A stretch of 64,000 nt of DNA from Ruania alkalisoli (GTDB lineage: Bacteria; Actinomycetota; Actinomycetes; Actinomycetales; Beutenbergiaceae): the NCBI RefSeq assembly GCF_014960965.1, contig NZ_CP063169.1, positions 1,459,581 to 1,523,580 on the forward strand, given 5' to 3'. A program made the translations under genes and the position numbers. Shown here in pieces: positions 25,922 through 34,842 of this stretch; within the stretch, counting starts at the first letter, position 1; each line of letters starts with the position of its first letter. Under the pieces are notes generated by a model that saw only the letters and a program-made list of their open reading frames with translations, made no database searches and was not told the origin of the DNA.

Positions 25922-26914
25922 TCAGGCCTCGTGGCAGCCGCAGGATTGCCGTGCCACGAAAGTGAAGTCCAGCAGTTCATGCACCGGCGTGTCCCGTGCG
26001 TCCGGGTCGCGGACGATGTCGATCGCCCGCGAGGCGAGGGCCTGGGTGGGTTGCTGCACCGTGGTCAGTGGTGGGATCGAGACCCGGCTGTTGGCCGTGC
26101 CGTCCAGGCCGACCACCGCCACATCCGCCGGGACGCGCAGGCCCAGGCTGTGTGCGGCATGCAGTACACCGAATGCCTGCTCGTCGGTGACGCAGTACAC
26201 GGCACGCGGTGGGTGGGCGGCGAGCTCTTCGGCTGCGACCTGCGATGCGGCATACCGTGACGTGGGGGAGGACCAGTGGTGGGCGGTGACTGCGTGGCCG
26301 GCCAGAGCTTGCTCGTATCCGCGCTCGTGCTGACGGGCACCCACCGAATCGGTGGGTCCGTTGAGGATGGCGATCTCCCGGTAGCCGTGCTCGATCAGGT
26401 GACGTGTGGCGGCGCGGGCGGCGGCGGTGTAGTCGATGGTCAGGGTGGAAGCTGCGGCGCCCTCGGGCAGCGGGTGTAGCGCCACCACCGGGATGCGGGA
26501 CTCGGTGAACAGGCTCAGATCGGGGTCGTCCTGCAGCGAGACGTAGACGACGGCGTCCACCTGCCGGTCCACGAGCGAACGTACGTGGCGAGCTTCCTGC
26601 ACCGGGGAGAGTGCAGCGTCGCAGATCAGCAGCAGGTGATCGATCTCCCCGGCGGCGTCCTCCAGTGCACGAGCCGTCTCGGCGAAGAACGGGTTGCAGA
26701 TGTCCGGCACGATCAGCCCGATGGACCGCGTCGACCCGGCACTGAGGGCGCGGGCGAGCATGTTCGGCCGGTAGCCGAGCTCAGCTGCCGCCGCCAGCAC
26801 GCGTTCCCGCGTCGCCGGGGCCACGTTCCGCGGCCCGTTGTTGAACACATAGCTCACGACGGCGTTCGACGTCTTGGCCAGGCGCGCCACGTCCCGGGCG
26901 GTCACCATGGGCAT
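25922..26914 (-). CDS. LacI-family transcriptional regulator
   Basis: A 330-residue regulator: N-terminal HTH (TARDVARLAKTSNAVVSYVFN) and hinge NMLARALSAGSTRSIG, then a periplasmic-binding-protein-like effector domain (about 60-330). The end carries Cys residues (SCGCHEA), a tail common in actinobacterial LacI proteins. It is divergent from a sugar-type ABC importer and nucleoside hydrolase operon and probably represses it. The ATG has a GAGGAG ribosome-binding site. A palindrome at 27068-27085 is the likely operator. Confidence 0.94.
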   Translation of the reverse strand: MPMVTARDVARLAKTSNAVVSYVFNNGPRNVAPATRERVLAAAAELGYRPNMLARALSAGSTRSIGLIVPDICNPFFAETARALEDAAGEIDHLLLICDAALSPVQEARHVRSLVDRQVDAVVYVSLQDDPDLSLFTESRIPVVALHPLPEGAAASTLTIDYTAAARAATRHLIEHGYREIAILNGPTDSVGARQHERGYEQALAGHAVTAHHWSSPTSRYAASQVAAEELAAHPPRAVYCVTDEQAFGVLHAAHSLGLRVPADVAVVGLDGTANSRVSIPPLTTVQQPTQALASRAIDIVRDPDARDTPVHELLDFTFVARQSCGCHEA

Positions 26915-27067
26915 GATCTCCTCGGGTCAGCGGGCGGTCATCAGCAGGATACGCAGCAGCAGGTCGCCAGCAGTGTGGCCCCTCACGCGTGCGTCCCTTC
27001 GTGTCGGCATGGCGGCCGTGAAGCTGATCAGGTCTCTTGCGGGTGCCGGATCGAGCCTGCTAACGTC

Positions 27068-27085
27068 CATCTAACCGGATAGATG
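27068..27085. promoter_or_regulatory. Candidate LacI-family operator
   Basis: CATCTAACCGGATAGATG is an 18-base palindrome with one mismatched pair, centred on CCGG. It lies in the divergent gap, 77 bases before the binding-protein gene and 154 bases before the regulator. Length and symmetry fit LacI-family operators. Confidence 0.6.
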
Positions 27086-27161
27086 TCGTGAGCGCCACAT
27101 CCCCACCACCGATCCCCGGGCGCCACGCCGACCCGCACCCCTCCCTCCACCGAAGGTCCTC

Positions 27162-28475
27162 ATGATGATCCCTCGTACTCCACACGCACGTGTCGTCGCC
27201 GTCGCAGCAGCCGTGACGTCCGGCGCACTTGCTCTGGCAGCCTGCTCATCCGCGCCGGAGACTCCCTCGACTGGCGAGGCGACACCCAGCACCATCAACC
27301 TGCTCGGCCCGGAGGACCCGGCCACGTTCGCTCCTCTCATCGAGGGATTCGAGGGCTCGCACGAGGGCTACTCGGTGGAGTACACCCAAGTCCCCTTCGA
27401 CCAGCTGAACTCCACGCTCCAGCAGCGGCTCGGTGCCGAGGACTCGACCATCGACGTCTACACCGTTGACCAACCCCGGGTCGCCCAGCTGGCTGCCCAG
27501 GGCTACCTCGTCGACCTCACCGACCTCGCTGACGAGGCTCAGGAGGTGATGAGCCCCACCATGTACGACGTCAATGTCATCGACGAGCAGATGTGGGCTG
27601 CCTCCATCTGGGACTCCACACAGCTGATGTTCTACAACGTCGACGCGCTCGCGGCCGCCGGTGTCGAGCCGCCGAGCTCCGACCCATCCGAGCGCTGGAC
27701 CTGGGAGCAGACGGTCGCCGCCGCCGAGCAGGTGCAGGCCGCCGGTGAGACCGAGTGGGGTCTGATCCTGGAGCAGATCGAGTACTACTACCAGCTGCAG
27801 CCGCTCATGGCCTCGCTCGGTGGCGGATCGGGCATCACCGGCGAGGACGCGCTCACCCCCGACATCACCAATGACGCGTGGGTCGAGGCCATGACCTGGT
27901 ACGGCGACCTGTTCGCCGACGGGCTCGCCCCGCGCGGAGTCGGCAGCTTCGAGACCAGCCCGATCTTCGCCGACGGCGAGTCGGCGTTCTTCGTGGGTGG
28001 TCCCTGGGATGTCGGGGTCTTCTCGGAGTCCGAGACGAACTGGGCCGTGGCACCGATGCCGTACTTCGACGGTGGCGAGCAGGTCACACCGACCGGCTCC
28101 TGGTCCTGGGGAATCAACCCCGCCTCGCAGAACCAGGCCGCAGCGCTGCTCTTCCTCGAGTACGCCACCCTCAACCCCGAGGGCAACCTGCTCAGCACCG
28201 AGGCGACCACGATCATCCCCGCCAACGCCGAGGCCGCGGCCGCGTATCTCCCCCAGCTGGAGGAGCTCGCCGGGGACCGCAGCGCGGGCGTGGCCGACCT
28301 GATCACCTACGAGCTGGAGAACACCGCACTCGCCCGGCCGCTGACCGTTGGCTACGTCCAGTTCGAAGAGGTCATGAACACCGCCTTCGCGGACATCCGC
28401 AACGGCAGCGACCCGGCCGAGCGGCTGGCTGAGGCCACCACCCAGCTCGAGGACGCCTGGAGCCAGCTGCGATGA
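27162..28475 (+). CDS. ABC importer extracellular binding lipoprotein (CUT1 type)
   Basis: A 437-residue family-1 solute-binding protein with lipobox ALAACSS and a typical CUT1 fold (FYNVDALAAAGVEPPSS, the FVGGPWDVGVF pocket segment, ALLFLEYATLN). It captures a carbohydrate-like solute for the two permeases encoded next. Co-localisation with a nucleoside hydrolase suggests a nucleoside or a ribosyl compound as substrate, but the family usually carries sugars. No ATPase gene is present, so a shared MsiK-type ATPase is likely, as in many actinobacteria. Confidence 0.92.
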   Translation: MMIPRTPHARVVAVAAAVTSGALALAACSSAPETPSTGEATPSTINLLGPEDPATFAPLIEGFEGSHEGYSVEYTQVPFDQLNSTLQQRLGAEDSTIDVYTVDQPRVAQLAAQGYLVDLTDLADEAQEVMSPTMYDVNVIDEQMWAASIWDSTQLMFYNVDALAAAGVEPPSSDPSERWTWEQTVAAAEQVQAAGETEWGLILEQIEYYYQLQPLMASLGGGSGITGEDALTPDITNDAWVEAMTWYGDLFADGLAPRGVGSFETSPIFADGESAFFVGGPWDVGVFSESETNWAVAPMPYFDGGEQVTPTGSWSWGINPASQNQAAALLFLEYATLNPEGNLLSTEATTIIPANAEAAAAYLPQLEELAGDRSAGVADLITYELENTALARPLTVGYVQFEEVMNTAFADIRNGSDPAERLAEATTQLEDAWSQLR

Positions 28476-29377
28476 CCTCGACGATCGCCGGGCGGACCAG
28501 GAAGGTGCGCCGAGGATACGGTCGCGTCGCGCTCGCCTTCCTGGCACCGGCGATCGTGGTGCTCGTCCTCGTCCGCCTCGTCCCCGCCGCCTCCGCCCTC
28601 TACGGAAGCCTGACCCGGTCCTCGCTGCTCACCGGCGACACCCGGTTCGTCGGCTGGGAGAACTACGCCGAGCTGCTCGGCAACCCGGACTTCCGTGGCG
28701 CCGTCGGCGTGACCGTGCTGTTCACGCTGATCATCAACCCGTTGCAGGTGGCGATCGCCTTCGCCCTTGCGGTGCTGTTCACCCGCCGATTGGCGGGCGT
28801 GCGGTGGTGGCGGTCCCTGGTGATCCTGCCGATCGCCGTTCCGCCGGCCGTCTCGGCGGTGGTCTGGAACGTGATCTACCGGCCCGACGACGGCCTGGCC
28901 AATGCGGTACTCAGCGTGCTCGGACTGCCTCCCCAGCCGTTCCTCACCTCGCCCGACCAGGCGCTCGCGGCCATCATCGTGCTGCTCTCCTGGGTGGGCG
29001 TGGGGTACTGGATGCTGTTCCTCATCGCCGGCATCAACGATGTGCCCGGCGAGCTGTACGAGGCGGCTGCCTTGGACGGCGCCGGACCGTGGCGCAAGTT
29101 CTTCCACATCACCCTGCCGATGTGCCGGCGTCCCCTCGCCTTCGTGCTGGTGGCCGACACCGTCTCCAACCTGCTTGTCTTCGCCCCCGTGCAGATGCTC
29201 ACCGGCGGCGGACCGGAAGGGTCGACCAACCTGCTCATGTACGACATCTACACCCGCGCCTACACCCTCGGTGACCTGGGCCGAGCCCAGGCCGAGGTCG
29301 TCGTCCTGGTCCTGCTCACCGTGGTGATCGTGGCCGCGCAGTTCCGCATGCTGCGTGGCGACAGTGAGGGGGCGTGA
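28472..29377 (+). CDS. ABC importer permease (MalF type)
   Basis: A 301-residue CUT1 permease with six helices. The EAA loop GELYEAAALDGAGPWRKFFHITLP is intact for ATPase contact. The start overlaps the binding-protein stop (ATGA), indicating coupled translation. Works as a heterodimer with the next gene product. Confidence 0.92.
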   Translation: MTSTIAGRTRKVRRGYGRVALAFLAPAIVVLVLVRLVPAASALYGSLTRSSLLTGDTRFVGWENYAELLGNPDFRGAVGVTVLFTLIINPLQVAIAFALAVLFTRRLAGVRWWRSLVILPIAVPPAVSAVVWNVIYRPDDGLANAVLSVLGLPPQPFLTSPDQALAAIIVLLSWVGVGYWMLFLIAGINDVPGELYEAAALDGAGPWRKFFHITLPMCRRPLAFVLVADTVSNLLVFAPVQMLTGGGPEGSTNLLMYDIYTRAYTLGDLGRAQAEVVVLVLLTVVIVAAQFRMLRGDSEGA

Positions 29378-29378
29378 G

Positions 29379-30209
29379 ATGAGCCGACGCCGAACGCGAC
29401 TTCCCCTGACCATCCTGGCGGCCGCCGTCGGGATACTCTGTGCGATCCCGTTGCTGTGGGTGCTCACCAACTCCCTGCGCCCCGGTGCCGAGACCTTCGG
29501 CACCATCAGCCCGCTGAGCTGGGAGACCTTTCTCACCCTGACCCCGAACGTGGACAACTACGCCGCGCTCGCCGGGACCTCGCTCGGGCGAGGAATCCTC
29601 AACTCGATCATTGTCAGCGTGGCGACTGTCGCCGTCGGGCTAGTGATCTGTGCCATGGCGGCGTTCGCACTCGCAGCCCTGCCCTTCCGGGGCCGTAGCG
29701 CCGTGTTCTCCGTGATCGTGCTCAGCTTCCTCATCCCGTTCGACGCCATCGCCATCCCGCTCGCGGACGTCTTCCGCACCTGGAACCTGCAGAACACCTT
29801 CACCGGCCTGATCCTGCCCGGCCTCGGCAACGGGATGGCGGTCTTCCTGCTGCGGCAGTTCTTCCTCGCCGTGCCCGAGGATCTGGCCGAAGCGGCGAGG
29901 TTGGACGGGCTCGGGTGGTGGGGCATCTTCTCCCGCATCTACGCCCCGCTCGCCCGCCCCGCCATGATCGGTGCCGCACTGATGCTGTTCCTGTTCCAGT
30001 GGCAGGCCTATGTATGGCCGCTGCTGATCGGCACCGACTCCGAGCACATCCTCGGACCCGTCGCGCTGGCCAATATGCAGGGCCAGTTCAGTGTGGACTA
30101 CGGGCTGATGTTCGCCGGAGCGGTCGTGCTCATCGCTGTGCCGCTGGTGATCATCCTGACGCTGCAGCGCTACTTCATCCAGTCCGTCACCACCTCCGGC
30201 CTCAAGTGA
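29379..30209 (+). CDS. ABC importer permease (MalG type)
   Basis: A 276-residue CUT1 permease, with PEDLAEAARLDGLGWWGIF as EAA loop and the usual MalG-type N-terminal helix then NSLRPGAETFG extracellular segment. The ATG is 1 base after the stop of the MalF-type gene; an extension to 29355 would overlap it and is not needed. Confidence 0.92.
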   Translation: MSRRRTRLPLTILAAAVGILCAIPLLWVLTNSLRPGAETFGTISPLSWETFLTLTPNVDNYAALAGTSLGRGILNSIIVSVATVAVGLVICAMAAFALAALPFRGRSAVFSVIVLSFLIPFDAIAIPLADVFRTWNLQNTFTGLILPGLGNGMAVFLLRQFFLAVPEDLAEAARLDGLGWWGIFSRIYAPLARPAMIGAALMLFLFQWQAYVWPLLIGTDSEHILGPVALANMQGQFSVDYGLMFAGAVVLIAVPLVIILTLQRYFIQSVTTSGLK

Positions 30210-30237
30210 GCCCGGTGAAAGCGAGCATCACCGCCCC

Positions 30238-31119
30238 ATGAGTACCCACCACAGCGTCGTCCTCGACACCGACCTGGGCACCGACGTCGACGACGCGATG
30301 GCCCTCGCCCTGCTGCTCGGCTCTCCGGAGGTGGAGCTGGCCGCGGTCACCACCGTCTACGGGGACACGCTCCTGCGTGCTCGGCTGGTGCAGCGGTACG
30401 CAAGCCTGGCCGGACGGCGCCTGCCGGTCTGGGCGGGAGAGGCTGCCACCCGCTCCGGTCGGGAGGTCTGGTGGGCCGGCCACGAGGGGTCGCTGCACCC
30501 TGGCCTGGAGGCTGAGAATGTCGAGCCCGGCGACGGCGCAGCCTCCCTGGCCGAGGCCGTCACCTCCCGGCCGGGCCGGGACGTGCTCGCCATCGGACCG
30601 CTGACGAATCTGGCCCTGGCTCTCGAGCGCACACCTCCCATGGCGGGCTCCGCCCGCGGATTCTGGCTCATGGGTGGCGACTTCACCGCACCCGAGCCCG
30701 AGCACAACATCCGCTCCGACATTGACGCGGCCCGGGTGGTCTTCGACTCCGGCGCCTCCATCGTGATCGCCGGGGTGGACGTGACCCGGCAGGTGCGGAT
30801 CGAGGCCCGGCAGCTCGAGCAGATCGCCGGCGCCGGACGGATCGGGGCGGCCCTGGCTGCCGACATCGACCAGTGGTGGAAGTTCTGGAATGAGACGTGG
30901 AACGTCCCGCACGATCCGGTGGCGGTGCTCGCGCTGTTGCGTCCGGAGCTGGTGACGCTCTCGGAGCCGGGGCGAGTGCACGTCAGCGACGATGGGGTCA
31001 CCACGCACGAGGTGTGGCCGGACGGGAACGTGCGGGTCGTCCTCGAGCTGGACGCCGCTCGTGTGGCCGAGGAGATCGTGACCAGGATCGTCCGCGCGGG
31101 GGAGGCTGCCGCCACGTAG
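30238..31119 (+). CDS. Nucleoside hydrolase (IunH family)
   Basis: A 293-residue inosine/uridine-preferring nucleoside hydrolase family protein. The calcium-binding aspartate cluster appears as DTDLGTDVDDAMAL (residues 10-23; classic form DTDxGxDD), with later conserved GPLTNLALAL and EHNIRSDIDAA segments. Such enzymes cleave the N-glycosidic bond of ribonucleosides to base and ribose. It is the fourth gene of a LacI-regulated ABC operon, 28 bases after the permease, making nucleoside salvage or catabolism likely. The specific nucleoside is not evident. Confidence 0.9.
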   Translation: MSTHHSVVLDTDLGTDVDDAMALALLLGSPEVELAAVTTVYGDTLLRARLVQRYASLAGRRLPVWAGEAATRSGREVWWAGHEGSLHPGLEAENVEPGDGAASLAEAVTSRPGRDVLAIGPLTNLALALERTPPMAGSARGFWLMGGDFTAPEPEHNIRSDIDAARVVFDSGASIVIAGVDVTRQVRIEARQLEQIAGAGRIGAALAADIDQWWKFWNETWNVPHDPVAVLALLRPELVTLSEPGRVHVSDDGVTTHEVWPDGNVRVVLELDAARVAEEIVTRIVRAGEAAAT

Positions 31120-31139
31120 CGATCCGTACGATGGACGGC

Positions 31140-33011
31140 ATGCGTCGACCGATCCTCCTGGGCAGGCTGTTCCCGTTACTGGCTGTGGCGGTGATCGCGG
31201 CACTGGCCCTGCTGGGATCGCCCACGGCGGCGCAGGCGGACGCCGAGGACGCATGGTCGATCGAGCAGTACCACGTGAACGCCGTGGTGCACCCCGAGGG
31301 CACGATCGACGTGACCATCGATATGACGTTCGACTTCGCCGACGAGGCCGGGCATGGGCCGTTCCTGACCCTGGTGGAGCGGCAGGAGATCCCGGACGAC
31401 CCGGACCACTACCGCGTGCTGGAGTACACCGGCATCACGGCATCCTCGAACTCCGGGGCGCCGGCCGACGTGCACACCGAATCCGACGACGGTGGGCTGA
31501 TCGTCTACGTCGGTGACGAGGACCAAGAAGTCTCTGGGGCTCAGCAGTACACGATCTCCTACACCGTGGCCGGGGTGCCCAACTCGGGTGCCGGCGCCGA
31601 CGGCCAAGATGAGATCTTCTGGAACGTGATCGGTTCCGCGTGGGAGGTGCCGATGTCCGACGTGCTCGTCGAGATCGACGGACCGCACGCCATCCGCGAC
31701 GCCGCGTGCTACGTGGGACCGGTGGGCAGTGACGACATCTGCTCCAACGCGACCTACCGGTCCGACGGTACAGCCTCGTTCGACGAGCCTGCCCTCGGCA
31801 GCGGTGAGGGGTTGACCATCGTGCTCGCCTATGAAGCGGGCACTTTCGGGGGGATCGAGCCCATCCTGGACAGGCGCGTCACCTGGTCGAACTTCTTCGG
31901 CGTCGGAACGTTCGCACCCTGGTTGGGGCTACTGCTCGGCGGTGGGGGGATCGCGGCCGTGGTGGTGCGCGCCCGCCAGCGCGGGCGCGACCGCGCCCAC
32001 CTGGGACTGACGCCCGGCCTCACCCCGGTCGATGGTGCCGGCGGGTATGGGGAAGGCGCTGCGGCGGGTGGTGCCGTCGCCGTCCGCTTCACCCCGCCCG
32101 ACGGCGTCACGCCCGGTGCCGCCGGCACTCTCCTGGACGAAGTGGCTCACACCCACGATGTGACTGCCACGATCGTGGACCTCGCGGTGCGCGGGTACCT
32201 CACCATCGAGGAAGTGCCCGCGGATGAGAGCAACGACGGCACGCCGGACTGGTGGCTGCGCCGCACCCTCACCGGGCCGCAGGCGAGCTGGGAGGGGCTG
32301 CTTCCGTTCGAGGAGACCATCCTGCGGGGTGTGTTCCCGGGCAGCGATCCGACCGTGCGGATGTCCGAGCTCGGGGCCGAGTTCGCGAAGTCGATGACGC
32401 GGACGCAGTCCAAACTCTACGACCGGGTGGTCGAACGCGGCTGGTTCCGCAACTCACCGCAGCAGGTGCGGAACGCCTGGGTGGCGGTGGGTGGGTTGAT
32501 TCTCGTTGGGGGAATCGGAGCGACCATCGCGCTCGGGGTGCTCACCGGCTGGGGATTCGCCGGGCTCGCGGTGGTGCTCACCGGGATCGCGGTGATGATC
32601 GCGGCGTCCTTCGCGCCGGCGCGGACAGCGGACGGGACGGCAGTGCTCGCCCAGACCCTCGGTTTCAAGCAGTACCTGGAGACCGCGGAGGCGGATCAAC
32701 TGCGGTTCGAGGAAGGGGAGGACATCTTCTCGAGGTACCTGCCGTTCGCGATCGCCTTCGGAGTGGCCGAGCACTGGGCGGGGGTGTTCGCCGAGGCGGC
32801 CGCGGCCGGGCAGGTGCGGATGCAGCCCACGTGGTACGTCGGCGCCACGCCCGGGCTATGGACGGCGGCCGCGTTCACGAGTGTCTCCGGCTTCGCGAGC
32901 TCGGCGTCGGTGTCGGTCGGGGCGGCCGTCTCGGGCACTAGTGGTGCTTCCGGCTTCTCCGGCGGCAGCGTCGGCGGCGGTGTCGGTGGGGGTGGCGGCG
33001 GAGGTTGGTGA
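31140..33011 (+). CDS. DUF2207-type membrane protein with Gly-rich tail
   Basis: A 623-residue protein: signal peptide (ending AQADAED), extracellular beta-rich DUF2207 domain (about 35-230), helix near 255-275, cytoplasmic domain with DVTATIVDLAVRGYLTIEEV, two helices near 450-490, and a Ser/Gly tail ending GGGVGGGGGGGW. This architecture is the common 'predicted membrane protein DUF2207' of actinobacteria; no function is established. ATG 31140 lies 7 bases after TACGAT, so a leaderless mRNA is likely; ATG 31131 overlaps that box and is rejected. Confidence 0.88.
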   Translation: MRRPILLGRLFPLLAVAVIAALALLGSPTAAQADAEDAWSIEQYHVNAVVHPEGTIDVTIDMTFDFADEAGHGPFLTLVERQEIPDDPDHYRVLEYTGITASSNSGAPADVHTESDDGGLIVYVGDEDQEVSGAQQYTISYTVAGVPNSGAGADGQDEIFWNVIGSAWEVPMSDVLVEIDGPHAIRDAACYVGPVGSDDICSNATYRSDGTASFDEPALGSGEGLTIVLAYEAGTFGGIEPILDRRVTWSNFFGVGTFAPWLGLLLGGGGIAAVVVRARQRGRDRAHLGLTPGLTPVDGAGGYGEGAAAGGAVAVRFTPPDGVTPGAAGTLLDEVAHTHDVTATIVDLAVRGYLTIEEVPADESNDGTPDWWLRRTLTGPQASWEGLLPFEETILRGVFPGSDPTVRMSELGAEFAKSMTRTQSKLYDRVVERGWFRNSPQQVRNAWVAVGGLILVGGIGATIALGVLTGWGFAGLAVVLTGIAVMIAASFAPARTADGTAVLAQTLGFKQYLETAEADQLRFEEGEDIFSRYLPFAIAFGVAEHWAGVFAEAAAAGQVRMQPTWYVGATPGLWTAAAFTSVSGFASSASVSVGAAVSGTSGASGFSGGSVGGGVGGGGGGGW

Positions 33012-33059
33012 GATGGGTAGATTGGTGTGCGACCCACACTCAACCACGAGGAGCCAGCC

Positions 33060-33467
33060 ATGGGCTTCGCCCTGCACCGCCTGCCCCTGCGCCTGACCGC
33101 GGGAGCATTCATTCTGAACTCCGGCGTGAACAAGCTGAGCCTGGATGCCGAGTCCGCTGCCGGCTTGCAGCAGATGGCACTCAATGCCTTCCCGCAGTTG
33201 GAGGCGCTCTCTGCCGGGGATTTCGGCACCTACCTGGCAGCGGGCGAGGTTGCTTTGGGCAGCTCGCTGCTCACCCCGTTCCTGCCGAGCAAGCTGGTGG
33301 GTCTGGGACTGACGGCGTTCGCGTCGGCGCTCGTTTTCACCTACCTGCGTACGCCGGGCCTGACCGAATCCGACGGGATCCGCCCCACCCAGGCCGGTAT
33401 CGGGATGGCGAAGGACATCTTCCTGCTAGGCATCGGCCTGGCGCTGCTGCTGGAGAAGAAGAAGTAG
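33060..33467 (+). CDS. DoxX-like small membrane protein
   Basis: A 135-residue protein with about four helices; RLTAGAFILNSGVNKLS opens like DoxX-family proteins, and the end is a basic KKK tail. DoxX-like proteins have been linked to thiol/oxidative stress membrane complexes in mycobacteria, but the role here is unknown. ATG 33060 has an AGGAG site upstream; 33027 is rejected. Follows the DUF2207 gene by 48 bases. Confidence 0.7.
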   Translation: MGFALHRLPLRLTAGAFILNSGVNKLSLDAESAAGLQQMALNAFPQLEALSAGDFGTYLAAGEVALGSSLLTPFLPSKLVGLGLTAFASALVFTYLRTPGLTESDGIRPTQAGIGMAKDIFLLGIGLALLLEKKK

Positions 33468-33555
33468 TCCCGGAGCCGGGCCGGGTGAACTCGCGACGGC
33501 GCCGTGGCCCGGCACCGGTCCGCCCGGGACGAGGCTGAGCTCAGTCCGCTGCGGG

Positions 33556-34236
33556 TCAGCCCGCCACCGGACGCGCCGGTCGCTTGCTGCGGTTCCCAGC
33601 CTCGGCCGCGATCTGCTTCTTCGTGGCCGCGAAGGAGCAGATCGGGCACGTGGTCAGGTCGTGACGCTGCGCCGGGCAGAACTCACGGCCGAAATAGATG
33701 ATCTGCAGATGTCGGCGGTTCCACACCTCGCGCGGGAACACCTTCTTCAGATCGGCTTCCACCTTCTCCACCGATGTGCCGGTGCTCAGCCCCCACCGGC
33801 GGGCGAGCCGGAAGATGTGGGTATCGACGGGGAAGGCAGGGATGTCGAAGCCCTGTGCCATGACGACGCTGGCCGTCTTGTGCCCCACCCCTGCCAAACC
33901 CTCCAGGAACTCCCAGTCGGGAAGAACCTCACCACCGGCGTCGACGATCTGACCGGCCGCCGTCCAGACGTTCCTGGCCTTGGTCGGCGCCAGGCCCACC
34001 TGCCGGATCAGCTCCAGGATTCGCTCCGGTCCCAGGGCATACATCTGTGACGGCGTGCTCGCCTCGGCGAACAGCGCCGGCGTGACCTGGTTGACCTTCG
34101 CGTCGGTCGTCTGCGCCGAGAGCGCGACCGCCACCAGCAGGGTGTAGACGTTGACGTGATCCAGGGCGATCGGGGGGTCGGGGTAGAGGTCATCGAGGAT
34201 CTCACCGATTCGCTCGGCCTTCTCTGTCCGTCGCAC
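33556..34236 (-). CDS. nth: Endonuclease III (Nth-type DNA glycosylase/AP lyase)
   Basis: A 226-residue bifunctional glycosylase for oxidised pyrimidines. ALSAQTTDAKVNQVTPALF begins the fold, the HhH GLAGVGHKTASVV holds the catalytic Lys (about 120), and VDTHIFRLARR the catalytic Asp (about 137). The C-terminal iron-sulfur site is atypical: only CPAQRHDLTTCPIC is seen, three Cys as C-x9-C-x2-C, with no fourth Cys where the classical C-x6-C-x2-C-x5-C would end. GTG 34236 lies 6 bases after a reverse-strand TAGGCT box (leaderless). Confidence 0.94.
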   Translation of the reverse strand: MRRTEKAERIGEILDDLYPDPPIALDHVNVYTLLVAVALSAQTTDAKVNQVTPALFAEASTPSQMYALGPERILELIRQVGLAPTKARNVWTAAGQIVDAGGEVLPDWEFLEGLAGVGHKTASVVMAQGFDIPAFPVDTHIFRLARRWGLSTGTSVEKVEADLKKVFPREVWNRRHLQIIYFGREFCPAQRHDLTTCPICSFAATKKQIAAEAGNRSKRPARPVAG

Positions 34237-34353
34237 CAGGTCAGCCTACCGATGCGGCGGGCCGTGAGGACGGGCGGGCGGTGCTGGCGAGGATGTGGGC
34301 GAGTGCTCGGGGGCCTGCGGAAATAACCGTGACAGCACGAGTGTTGGGAACTG

Positions 34354-34359
34354 TAGAAT
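34354..34359 (+). promoter_or_regulatory. Probable -10 box of ssrA
   Basis: TAGAAT (34354-34359) lies 54 bases before the mature tmRNA 5' end; GTGACA (34329-34334) could serve as -35 with a 19-base spacer. A short 5' leader would be removed by RNase P. The -10 match is good, the -35 weak. Confidence 0.45.
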
Positions 34360-34413
34360 GATGCGATGACGTCGGCGGACTTGAGCTGCCGGGGTCGGTG
34401 AACAACTCAACAG

Positions 34414-34779
34414 GGGGGTGATCGGTTTCGACGACGGTTGTCGTTCCAGGAGAAGCGGGTCGAGGATGCAAGGTCATCTCGTCAACGCTCCTTGCAAACC
34501 AATAGGTGCCGATTCCAAGCGCACCGACTTCGCCCTCGCCGCCTGAGCGAGCTCCGAAGTCCGTCAGCCCGGGTTAGCTCTCGCCCCGGTTCCTGGCGTC
34601 AGCTAGAGAGCCACTGCTCGTAACCCTCGTCATCGGGGTTGCGGGGACATCTAGATGACTGAGCCCGTCAGCGACTTGTCTGCGTGATCGCTGGGGCTGA
34701 GAAAATCTACTAGCAGACTGCGCCCGGAGAAGTCCTGGTTCCGCACTGTCGGACGCGGGTTCGATTCCCGCCACCTCCA
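34414..34779 (+). ncRNA. ssrA: Transfer-messenger RNA (tmRNA)
   Basis: The 5' end GGGGGTGATCGGTTTCGAC pairs with the 3' CACCTCC (34772-34778) to form the tRNA-like acceptor stem, followed by discriminator A; CCA is not encoded. The T arm GCGGGTTCGATTCCCGC precedes the 3' strand. The tag frame is at 34508-34546, GCC as resume codon, encoding ADSKRTDFALAA and TGA, a Micrococcales-type tag ending in the ALAA degradation signal. With SmpB it rescues stalled ribosomes. Length of about 366 bases is normal for actinobacteria. Confidence 0.97.
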
Positions 34780-34784
34780 CTCAC

Positions 34785-34823
34785 GATGAAAGACGGCCCA
34801 CGCGTTTCGGGCCGTCTTTCATC
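34785..34823. terminator. Bidirectional terminator of ssrA and the GlsB-like gene
   Basis: A perfect 15-base stem, GATGAAAGACGGCCC (34785-34799) with GGGCCGTCTTTCATC (34809-34823), loop of 9 bases. A-rich and T-rich flanks on both sides suit termination in both directions, and it lies between two converging genes. Confidence 0.9.
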
Positions 34824-34842
34824 CTTGTGCACGCAGAGACTG

